64,000 nt of DNA, taken from NCBI GenBank assembly GCA_013398955.1, contig VWPU01003192.1, positions 744,001 to 808,000 on the forward strand, given 5' to 3'. Shown here piece by piece: positions 29,501 to 41,500 of this stretch (position 1 is the stretch's first letter; every line of letters starts with the position of its first letter). Both the position numbers and the translations under genes were made by a program. This stretch comes from Callaeas wilsoni. Its lineage: Eukaryota; Chordata; Aves; Passeriformes; Callaeidae. The notes beneath the pieces were generated by a model. The model saw only the letters and a program-made list of their open reading frames with translations. It did not search any database and was not told the DNA's origin.

Positions 29501-32500
29501 AGCACAGCCTGTGCTGCTCCGTGCAGGCACATCAGGTCCTTGGAACACAGGATCTGAGAAACAGGCCCACGATTTCACAGTTGTGTCAGGAATTCAGACA
29601 GGCTTTGAGGAGCTCCAGCTAATCCTGTAACCATCCTTCATCTTGGCATGGGACCACCCTTCGCATGTGTTCTGCACTCAGCCTTTCTTCCTTCAGGCCT
29701 GTAGTGAGGTGCACAAAATTGCCTAAACATAAGCAATGAAACAGACAATCCGTATTCCTCTGTTGGTATTAACAGTGGAGGCAGCGACGCTGGAACAGCT
29801 TTACCTTGGGTTGCCTTACCCTAAAGCAACTCTTCTAGACCAAATCTTCTTTATGGTCAGAGGAAGGCCACGCCATGGGTTTGGCCTGTCATCTTAATTT
29901 CATCTAACCCAGTCTGCCAGGTTGATGGCATGCTAACAGAATATCTGAGTCTTAAGAGCAAAGGGATCACACTCATTTTGTCAGGTGGAAAGCATTTGTT
30001 TACGGCTGCTGCTGGACATGTCCAGAAAGCCAGCTCTTTTGGGCAGAAGCTGAATGAGAGTGCACCCACCAGGCAACTTAGGTCTGCACTATTGGGGCAG
30101 CTTAGGGCAGCAGAAGGTGGAGAACTATGTCAGCTCTGAGTCATCCCTGGAAGAAGTTAGACTGAGCTAGTAAAATTCATGGAGACATCTCTCCCCACCA
30201 TGGCAGCTGTGAACAACATAAAGACTTCTGGCTGACTTCACAGAGACCCATTCATCTGATGGTGCCAAATAGTATCTCAAATACTGTATTTCTCAATAGT
30301 CTTCCACACCTCTTTTAGAAAACTGTAGAATGAGGTATAAAACTAATAACAGACTTGCTCAAAAGCAAACAAAAGAAAATGAAAAAAAGGAAGAGTGGGT
30401 TTTATCTTCTGTCAAAGGTTGTTTTATAACATATAAAATGTTCTTATATTGTAACCCATTTTTTGTTTGAAAAGTATTTAAATAAAAATACTTTCAATTA
30501 TTGGATGTTCTTTTACTTCAAGGCAGCCAAATAAAAGTATGTGTTATCTGAGCTACATCTGTAAAATCTGTTAAAAATTTTACCAGTGAGCATGGTTGGC
30601 TGTTTCATTTTATAGCCAAGAGGTTTCACTTCAAAATTTATGTCTGACTTACCGTCATTACTTAGTTCAGGATTAATTTTATATTAGAATGTATAATACT
30701 GCTCTTCACTAATGACAATCCATGTAGGGCATAGTCAGTTATATTACCCTCTTGTTAAGAATATTTCAGACTCAAAGGCAGTTGGAAACTTTGAATAATC
30801 AGTGTTATTTAAACTGTTCTGTGTGGACTACAAAGTGTATTTCACAGCCAACTCACATATTAAGTCTGTAATATTACTCCCATTCCAAAATTCTAGGTAA
30901 ATGAATTACTGTCCTGACTTTCCTACTGCCTTTAGCTAGATGTGTCACATTGCCAAATGGCTAAATATACAGCTTCGGAAGTCACAATTTGTGTTCATTA
31001 GCCATCCACAGCCTACATTATTTGTTATATGTAGAGCTAGCAACAACAACTTTCCACCTTCGTTTTTAATTCTAAGTTTCACACATTAGACTATTTTACC
31101 AGGGGATGGAACTAGAGAGTGGAAGTAGATAATTCTCTTCTCCAAATTCCTAAAATTATTAGTAAAATAAACATGTTTGAAACAATTGGACAGTGTACCT
31201 TGGGATGAATAGATTAAACCAGAGCATTTTCATTATGTCTCTGGCAATCATCCTTTTATCTCATCTTGTGATGAACATCTGTATTTTTTGGCATGTTGGT
31301 AGGAAATAAATGTGGGGTGTATGTGAACAAACTCTCAATTATAATTCTGCTCAGATGAGATTTCAAAACTATGTTTTCTGCTTTGAGGATGATATTTACT
31401 GTTACGGTAACAACTCTGTGGAAAAAAAAAATCTAGTGCATGTAATAATCAGTTCTGGAATCATGTATCAATTATTTAGTTAAACCTTCTGTTAGTAAGG
31501 CTTTTTTTGTAAAACACATACCAAATGTTTATAAAATGGAAAAGAGATTCGTCAAGTTTTGGTAGCTAAAGCTGTGCTAAAAAGAAAAAATGAACATATG
31601 CTACCAGCAGTGTTTCTCATATTTAATGAGTAAAACCATATTCTATTTTGTTGCAATTGTCTTTCCTTGTACAAATAAAGGCCCTGATCCAATAAACATT
31701 TATAAATGTGATTTTGATTTACATTAGTTAATCTACTTCTGTCTTTAAGACACCTTTGCATTTATTTGGGTGGTCCTAGAGGGGATGGGAGATGGACCTT
31801 TAAGCATTTACTTGACTTTTGGTTCACCAGGAGTCCATGGAGTTCTCAGGTCCAGAGCTCAGCACGTACAGAGCATTGCAGAACAAGAGCCAGAAGTAGG
31901 GGAAAAGCCTGAAAGCCTGCATTAAAATAAAGTTGGGTTTGGGGTTTTTTTTCCCCTGCTAGAGAGTGAATCATCAGTTGGTCTGGGGCTCTGACTGCAA
32001 TTCTGGCATGGTTCCCGTGGCTTTTACAGCCCCTATTCCACTTGGGAGAGTTTTCAGGAAATTGCGTTGTCATGGATCCTTCTGCTCAGCTCCCGTCTGC
32101 TCCGTGCCCAAAATCCCCCGTGCAGTAGAGTAAGAAATCCCTGGTGGGCCCAACCTGCATGAGGCACTAAAGGCTATAACTTCTGTGCAACATCTCCCAG
32201 TGCTTCCCTAATTATTCCACTGTATCATCTTAAATAAGGTTTAAAAAAGAGTGGAATCAAATCCAGCAGCTGAGGCATAAGAACATGGGGACTGTGCTCT
32301 TCTAAACTGGTCTTTCTGAATTGTCCCTAGTTCTTAGCCATAATCCAGACTGTCTGGACTTCACAAGTAAGAAACAGGCGTATTTTCCTTCAAGGAAAGA
32401 GCAATTTAATTCAGCCAGGGTTGCTTTCCTTCTCCCCCCTGCCCCCCCCCAATTGTTTATTTTGCTAAACTAGAGCTGTTTCAAGGATGGCAGGCGCCCA

Positions 32501-35500
32501 TCAGAAAGAAACAAGGCTAAAGTTAGCAACAAAGAGACGTGCTGATGAGCAGTGCTGTGCCTGGAATCACGGCTGCAGCTGCTCCCTTCCTACGTGCATT
32601 GGCACTCTCCGTGTGGTTCAGGTTCCACCTATGGAACGGATATGTGAACAGGCAGGAAAAGGGAATCCGCTCCAGAGAAGGAGTTGTCAGTGTGTTGCTC
32701 CAGCCCAGAGGCAGTGTGAATTGTCTTACTCTTCATGAAGAGTCAAAAAGTCGTCTTAGCCATAGGTGGGAAAACCCTGTTTCAAAGAGCTTCTGGCAAT
32801 GACTATAAAAGGGTCAGTTTGCTGGCCTGAGGGATTTGAACAATGTGAATTTTCTGTATTATTTTAACAACACAGACAAAACAATGAGCATTCAATGTTT
32901 TTTGCTTAGCTTCTATGAGAGGATTTTTGGAAATACATCTGAACAAGATAAGATCTGAATAAATATCAAGTAGATGCAACAATAGATAGCAGCAGCAGTA
33001 GCTACTAAACTGCTTGCAGCAATGTTTAATGCTTTTGAAATGTTTGTTCATTGCTTACAGTGGATAGATATGCTTTAGAGCTGAATACACATTTGTCAGA
33101 GATCCTGTTGTTTAGGAATACTGGATGATGGCCCTCAGCTTGGTCCTTGGCAGGTGGAAACCATCTCCTCCCTACTGATGCCCTGTCGGCTTGCTGGCTC
33201 TTGAGCATGGTGGGGGGAGCAGGCTTGCTACCCTTGCCCTGTTACAGGAGTGCCAAGCACTGTCCAGGGTCCCAGTTCCAAGCCTCTCACCGTGGAAGGG
33301 AACTCCAATGTTGCCAGACGTCCTGAAACCACCCTTAATACCACAAGAAATGTGAAGACTATAAAGAATTTTGTTTAGCCAATACTAATGCAGTTACTAG
33401 GTCTGAACACAAGCACAGAAAAATAAATAAAAACCTGCTTATAAAGCTACCTGAACTTTAGGTCTGCTCTAGGAGCTTTCCATCAGCTGTGTAAGCAGGA
33501 ATGAGCTGTTAGGGTGCTTGTATAATTTTGTGGCTGGGAGCCAGGGCTTCTGACCAGGCTCCTCTTTTTTTCTGAAGAGGATTCTGATATGGGCCTGTGT
33601 TTTTCCAGCCCTTCAACTCAGTTCTATTCAGATTTAAATTTTTATCCTGCTAAAGAGTCAGAAAAAGGGCCTGAACTACTGACTCTTCCTGGAAGAACTT
33701 TGTATTTTATCAGCCAATGTCACTACTGTGATGTGGCAAGACCTCTCATCTATCCAGACAGTAAAGAAGGACTGTACATGATTATCAGCTACATTCTGGA
33801 AACAAATGCTTAAGAAAATGTATTTTCTTCTTCTTGACAGGACAGAGTTTGACTCTCTATAATCCTTTATATACTGAACCTGGAGTTTTACAAATAAATC
33901 ATTTGAATCCTGCATTACAGTTTCCACTGTATGCTTATGCACACGTTGATCTGTTTTGCCTCTTACTCAAGATTAGAAATGGTAGTAATCCAAATACTTT
34001 TGCGTGAAAATGGGTTTGAGAAGTACTATCAGTCTTGAAGTTTAAATTTTTTTTTCTATCAGTTTTCTGTTGAATATTTAAAGTGCTCGAGTTTTTTACC
34101 TGACTCATTTAAGTGCATATTTAGGTAAACTAGATTTACATCTATTAAAATGTCCATTTTAAATTTTCCCTTTGGTGAGAGAAAGAAACTGTTCCATGCA
34201 GCAGATGTATAACAGATGCCACTCCTAGCACATACTGCACTACTGGATGATGGCCAGATGCAGTGGTGATAGCATACCTATTACCATGATAAAGCAGAGT
34301 AAGAGAGAAATGTAAGTAATGTGTTAGCTTCCCAGCCCACCACTTTGTCCACACAAATGGGAAGGAGGAGAAAATTCTTAAGTCTGTCGGCTATCTGCAT
34401 CATCATATACAGTCCTCAAACCACCTACTTTTAAAAAATAGCAGTTTAGGTTGAGCTAAGTGAGATTAATCCTACCCATGATATTTGGAGTTATCTAATG
34501 AATTAGCAGTTAGACTATGTAGAGTTATAATAGTTAAAGCCTGGACATAAAATTCAGCTCTTGACTTCAAGCATTGAGTTTTGCCATTTGACTTCTCATC
34601 AGTTCCTTTGGAAAGTTAATCTGAGAAAACAGGTGCTTTTCTAAAAATAGAGAATCATACAATAAATATCTTGAGTTAGAAGGAATCCACAAGAATCATC
34701 AAAGTCCAGGTCCTGGCCCTGCAGAGCACCATGCCCAAGAATCACACCATGTGCCTGAGAGCATTGTCCAAATGCTTCTTGCACTCTGTCAGGCTGGTGC
34801 TGTGACCACTTCCCTGGGGAGCCTGTTCCAGTGCCCAGCCACCCTCTGGGTGAAGAACCTTTTTCTAATATCCATCCCAAACCTCCCCAGACACAGCTTC
34901 AGGCCATTCCCTCCATCTTGTCACTGGTCACCAGAGAAGAGATCAGTGCCTGTCCCTCCTCTTCCCCTCGTGAGAAATCTATAAACTGCAACGACACCTT
35001 CGTCCTGTCTGCAAAATACTTTTATTTTAGAAGGTAGAAAGATATTTTTGAGACAAATCAACAAGTAGAGGTTGGGGAAAAATTTTCTGGTGGTATTTGT
35101 CCCTCAGGGCACACTCTGCTTTGGAAAGCACAGGAAATGAACAGTTACCATAACTGAACTGTCCAGGGTATAAATATCCTTTGTGCTCCAAATTGGCCTT
35201 ACTTCACTAAGCACAACACAAAGCTCACGTGAAACTCTGAAAGCTGTCTTAAAAAGAGGCAATGTCCCTCAAACATTAAGCATTTCCACATGCATAAAAT
35301 GTGACGGTTTTGTGCATGATTGCATTTTAAATCAGAAATCATTGCCCAGAATGCAAAATGGATCTTCTAAAATAAATGAACCTTAATTTCTTTTGTATTT
35401 TTTAAAGGTCAAGTGCTGCAAATACTGGCCAGATGACACAGAGATATATAAAGACATTAAAGTTACCCTAATAGAAACAGAGCTGCTGGCTGAATATGTG

Positions 35501-38500
35501 ATTCGAACATTTGCTGTAGAAAAGGTAAGTTTCCAAATTCAGTTTTCTTAAATACACTGGTATCTGCCGAAGTAACTTATATACAGATTCAACAAGGGAA
35601 AGTTAAATCTTTTGATGGAGATCCTGGGTTTGTAGGTATTTTTGGGTAAACGACTACCGCCCCCTTATGGTAATCTGTGTTTTTCTTTAAATGCAGCAAC
35701 TTTTCTCTGCTTTTCATCACTGTTGGCCCCTGCCTGAATTAGAAAAAGTGATGTTCCTTGCCTAGGAGAAATCGAAGCCTCCCTCCCAGCAATCAATTGA
35801 AAAACATATTTGTGCTGCTTTCTCATCTTACATTCCCCACGATCATTTTCTGTCTGTACCAGAGGCTGCATGCAACATTGTTCAGAAGTCTGTGGTGGAG
35901 AATACGGTTATCTGTTGGGCCAGGGTGTGCCTGGTCTGCAGAGACACAGTTGTAACAAATTGCTGTTCTTTCCAAGGCAATTTCCCTTTTCACGTGGAAT
36001 CCGTCTTTACATGGAGAGTTCCAATCAGTGTGTTGTATTACTGTTCATTAGAATAATGCCACGCATTTGTTTGATGCTTTGTAGCTTGTAGAACTTGCAG
36101 CTCCCCCAAACAGCTTGCAATATATGGGAAACGTACAAATAACAAATAAGGTACTCACTGAAAGTGAGAACAGGCAGGGACGGCCAATGGTGAAGGGTAC
36201 CGTGCATTTTGTGTCAATTCAGCAGTTTCATTCAGAATTCATTAAAGGGCAGAAATGTTTTAATTGTATGTATCAGGACTCATTTGAGTTGCAGAACACC
36301 AAGGAAGAGGCCTCCTTGGAAGATTAGATATTCCTACTAGCACACTGAACTAATGTTCCCTCACCACAAGTAGATTTTCAACTAATTAGCTTAGAAAGCT
36401 TCTTTTGATTTAGTTGCAGTACCTGTGATTTATTGGTTTTCTCTAATGATGAAATAATATTCATTTATGGGTTTGAAGAACATAATATTTAGCATCAAAG
36501 AATCCTGCACCAGGTACCTGAAACTGCCAGAAAGACTACCCCACAGGGTGTCTGTACATATGTCCAGAGTAACAAAGGAATTAGGGTGTTTCCTGTTTTA
36601 TTCTTCAATCTAATACTTAAATATGCATCAGTACAGCATCCTGAGGGTAATGATAATAGAATTACATGGTTTGAATGAACTGAAATATTGTATCGTGTCT
36701 ACCACTATACCTATTGTATATGGAATTCACTCAAGCCTGTTGTTCCCTTGCATTTAGGTATTTTTAATAAACAGATGAGAAACATTGGCTACACTTTGAA
36801 GTAGATGAAGCACTGGTTGATTTCTATTCTGCAAATTTTAAGCTCATGCTTTGATGTTAGCTTTTCACTTCTTAACTGGGACTGAAGAAAAGACCTAGAG
36901 GATTTTACAGTTGAACATAACCAAACTGTCTTGAATAAGTGCATTAGAACAGATAGAGATAAAAGGCACTAAACATTTTATTTCTTTTAAAAAATCTCCA
37001 TCTGAAAAGATTTCATTTAGACACTGCTTTTTAATAGTTGGTAGTTTTTCAGTAAGCCTCTAAAAGCAGTGTCAGTGTAGTTTGAGTAAAGTACATTTGT
37101 TTGTACTCTATTTTCCATATTTTTAAACTCCTCCAATAGTACTGGGATGTGAGGTCTGCACATCTCTTTCACCATAATTCTCTCAAGTTTATATTTTTGA
37201 TGTACTGAGACTGATACTTTCCACCTTCTCTAAGTAAAGGTGCATGGTGAAACAGAGAGCACCCTAACCAAACAAGCAGATAATACTAAGTGAAATGTGG
37301 TATTGGAACACTTAACATTGGAGCCTCAGTTCCAAAGGACTTGCAGATTTGGCTAACAGGAACTTCAGTAATTCAACAGGAAAAATTGCAGAGTTCTGTG
37401 CCTTAGGTGGCCTAATCCCCTGTGTGAGTACAGGGTGACTTCTGGGGACAGTGTCTTATATCCAGAATGATTAAAGATTTAGCACATAGGAACTGCAGTG
37501 GTGGAGTTCAGAGAGCTGGCCTTGTCCATTGTGGTAGAGATGAGGAGGAGGGGTAAGGAAGATCTAATTGCAGCCTTCAGCTACCTCATAGATGTTTAGA
37601 AAATCAGAGGAATCAAATTCTCCAAGACCTCCAGTTCCTTCTGACCATCCTTTCTGTTTGTTGATGATCATCTCATACCTGCTCCTGAAGAACAACTTAG
37701 AAGTTGATTTGTTTGAAGATAAATTGATGGCTTACTTCAGGTTTTTTTTTAAATGGATATTGAGTAGTAGGAGCATAATGCTGAGAAAATTGAACCCAAA
37801 AGTGCAGTCTGGTTTTGAAGACTATTTCCTAGATATGCTTTGCATTGTGTGAATAAGCAGTTCCTTTGGAGCAGTTTCTTTACAGCACAACAGTTAACTC
37901 AAATGAATAAGTCATACATGAATAGTAACATACAGCAGGCAGCATAAGTTTTTGTAGAATTTTTTAACATCCTAGGGTTTACCAGTGTACAACATTTTCT
38001 GTTTGTTTCAGCTGAAAGAAAAAGTAAAAAATACAGTCTTTCCCAGCTGAGCATATGCTTTTATGATTCATGCAGTTGTGTGCTATTTTGGGTTTAGAAA
38101 CCAGCAGGAAAGCTAGATATAAAAATCATTCTTTTGTAGATATAATAAGAAAACTCATTATAGAAGTATCCTATATGCAAAACCTTTGCTAAGTAGCTGT
38201 TAACAATGACAGACAAAAATGCAGTCAGCCTGACAGTCAGCCTTTTCACAGCTAAGGCACAGGATGTACAGGACATAACCTGATCTGTGTAGCAGCCGAG
38301 CACATTCCTTGTCAGCTTGTATAGTCATGGCATTGCTTTTTTTATGGGATCTTTGTTTCTTGGAGGGTCGTGAGTGGTTGTTACAAGCAATATAAAAGTG
38401 TTTGAGACACTACCTTCACCTAAGCAGAGCTATCTACAGAGTTGAAGGCTTTGCTTACAGTAGCAGAGATGTGTTAACTAACACACACTAAAATCCCCAG

Positions 38501-41500
38501 AGAGCAGGGACCAAATTGTATTTGAATGTGTTTGCTAGAGTGTCTTAAAATGCAAATTGTTTTGTCTATTCCTGGGTTTCAGTGTCCTTTAAAATTGTTT
38601 TTTAGGATATAAGGTTATATCTGTTTCAAGGGTGTGATCTCCTCAGTCCACACCACTGCCTCATATGCTCTTAATCCTCCCCCTTGTCTGCCTTTTTGTG
38701 TCGATTTCCAGGGGAGATGAGATATTCCTCTGAGCAGATGCCCTGTCTCCACAGACCCCTAGCCCGAGCTGTCAGAGCATCAAAGACTCCAACATACACT
38801 AAGTCCTCTCTAGTCCTGTAGCACTGGCATGTCCAAAATTTCTCCACCACTGAAAATTCCAGACTAATGCATACTAGTGTAAATTTAGGAAGCTTATATT
38901 ACTTATTATTCAAAGAGAATAAAACCTTTTATATGCAAACCAGCTCAAGACAAGAAATACATCTTTAAGAAGAAAAGCTGTAAACTACCAGTTATTAATA
39001 TTGTTGACATTTAGTCCAGCCTAGACATGATATGCCATAATTTTGCTGTTTGCTTATGAACCCAGTCTGTGGGTTTTTAATGAGAATAAAATATTGGCAG
39101 CTACATTTTTAGAGGGGGAAGGGAAAATACAAGCAGTAAGAAAATAAAACTTAGCATACACACTTCTAATATCCAGACTGCTCCCCAAGGTCACATGGGA
39201 AATTACTTACATAATCGGCTTCTCATTCATACCTGTCTCACCACATCCGTGTCCTTGTAGACTCTGGCAAATCACCTGAAGGGTGAGCATGCGGAGGGCT
39301 ACAAACACAGCCCCTGTGACTGAAGGTGCAAAAAGGTTTCTTACTATTCAGCTTTTTCTTTCAGACCAATGAAGGAGACAAATGATAAGGAAAATTATGC
39401 TGAAGCTGTAGTTCCCTGAAGTCAGCAGCAAAACCCCTGTGGAGAGCAGTGGGGAAAAAAAAAGTCATCTGTGCTCTGTGTTCAGCCTTGCTGCTGACCT
39501 GTTCTGTGATCATGGCATGCATCTTAAGGCCACAGTTTGCAAAGCAGCCTAGTACTTAAATATAGAGTTGAGCATTTCTCTTGTTTTTAAAAGTTTCTGA
39601 CCAATCTAGTGCTTAGTTACTTAATTTTGTTGGAAGGCTTTGAAACCAGTTGATACCTAACCTTTGAACTTGCTCTCCTGCTATGAGGAAGCTCTCCAGC
39701 AGTCTGCACAGATTGTGTTGGTAGGGGGTGGACACTTTTCAGCAAGGCTCAGGCTTTTGAAGATTTCAACCCTTGTCTCTTCAACAGAGAGGTGCTCATG
39801 AGATTCGGGAAATACGTCAGTTCCACTTCACGGGCTGGCCAGACCACGGTGTCCCGTACCATGCCACGGGCCTGCTGGGATTTGTACGGCAGGTCAAATC
39901 CAAGAGTCCGCCAAATGCTGGCCCTCTGGTTGTTCACTGCAGGTAGGTAAAACAGAAGTCTCTCTGTTGTGGTCTGCACTAAACTCAGGACCTACTTTTG
40001 CTTCTCCTTTACTGTGTATTCCCCACGCAGGTTGCTGAAGCCACTGGAGCTCTACTCAAAATTAAACAACAATACATATATTATATATATATATGTAAAT
40101 ATATATATATATACAATACATAAATGAGAGTAAAAAATTGAGTCTGAAGTTGTGCAAATGCCCAGCTCAATTTCAGTAACATCCAATTGATCAAGTACCT
40201 GTGAGATGAACCCTTACACCTTTTACATTTCCAATACACTGCTGCACATTAACTGTGCTCTTCTTCTGCTTTAGTGCTGGTGCTGGCAGAACTGGATGCT
40301 TCATTGTCATTGACATCATGCTAGATATGGCAGAACGAGAAGGTGTTGTAGACATTTACAACTGCGTGAGAGAGCTTCGATCCCGGAGAGTTAATATGGT
40401 GCAGACCGAGGTAATGCTTATCTACTGGAATACTGCTTTGCAAGAAAAAATACTCTTCTAGCCCATAAAGATAGAGCTTTGTGGTTGGCACCCTCCAGAA
40501 TGTAGTTTATTCAGTCACATGCAGAAAATAAACCCCCCAAAACCTGAAGGACCCCTGCCCAAACAAGTGCCCAGTTAGGCTTCACTGAAGGTTCGTAATG
40601 TTCCTTAACAAATAAGGAAAATCAGGAATGTTTCCTCTCTGGGAGAGATTCATTCTGGAGTATATCTTGTTGAGGCTTAGTTTCATGATAGCACCTACAG
40701 AACTGCCTAGAGGAATGAGGAAACCAGAAACATTCTGAGTTTTATCACAGTGTGTTACTGCACTTGTCTAACTACTTGTAGTTAGTTTAAGCCAATCTTT
40801 CTATATTCAGTTCTAAATGAGTGGGATAAAGTTTTTTAAACTGTGGTTCTTCCTTCTGGTCTTGCTTCAGTGCTGGTAAACTGAAGAGAGAAGTAGCAAC
40901 CATATTAGTTGTTATGTTTTATTTACCAAAATACTAATGGTCCATGCACTCCATGTCAGTAACTATCTATTTTAATTGCTTTACCAGGAACAGTATGTAT
41001 TCATCCATGATGCTATCCTGGAAGCCTGTCTTTGTGGGGACACATCTATTCCAGCTTCTCAGGTTAGGTCTGCTTACTACGAAATGAATAAACTAGATCC
41101 TCAAACAAACTCAAGCCAGATCAAAGAGGAATTTAGGGTAAGTAGTATACTATATATAGAATGTAGTAGAATATAATAACTCTACAGCCTAGAAGCTGTA
41201 GAGTTCAGCTACACTAAAGGCTTCTGCTTAAGTGTTTATAGCCATATGAATTTTGTAACAGGTCTGGGAGGGAAAGACTGCAAAAAAGGGAAAAATAACT
41301 TGTCACTCACCTCTACTGGGTTATGCCGAATCATAAAATAATGCAGTAGGGTCGTAGTAAAATATTCTTTTTACTCGAGGGAAGTATGTCGATCCTTCCA
41401 CTGTCCTTTCTCCAGAAGGCAGGCTACTCTGCAGCTGTCTTTGAGGTTATTTTTCATAATTGTATGCTTCCAGGATTTCTCTGATTCCAAAGCCTGCTGA

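Larger units (their letters stand above)
23134..35407 (+). other. PTPRM intron (12,274 nt)
   Basis: The intron contains a minus-strand CR1 (34651-34997), an inverted repeat at 25948-25994 and several locally GC-richer stretches (about 24660-25110, 29140-30170, 33120-33350) in which I recognise neither a gene nor a repeat family. Open frames of 60-105 codons on both strands lack known domains and are read as chance. The acceptor is TTTTTTAAAG. Confidence 0.85.

Noticed and set aside
37557..37590. Possible sense CR1 fragment (GATCTAATTGCAGCCTTCAG)
   Set aside because: The similarity covers about 30 bases only and does not continue into the typical downstream blocks.
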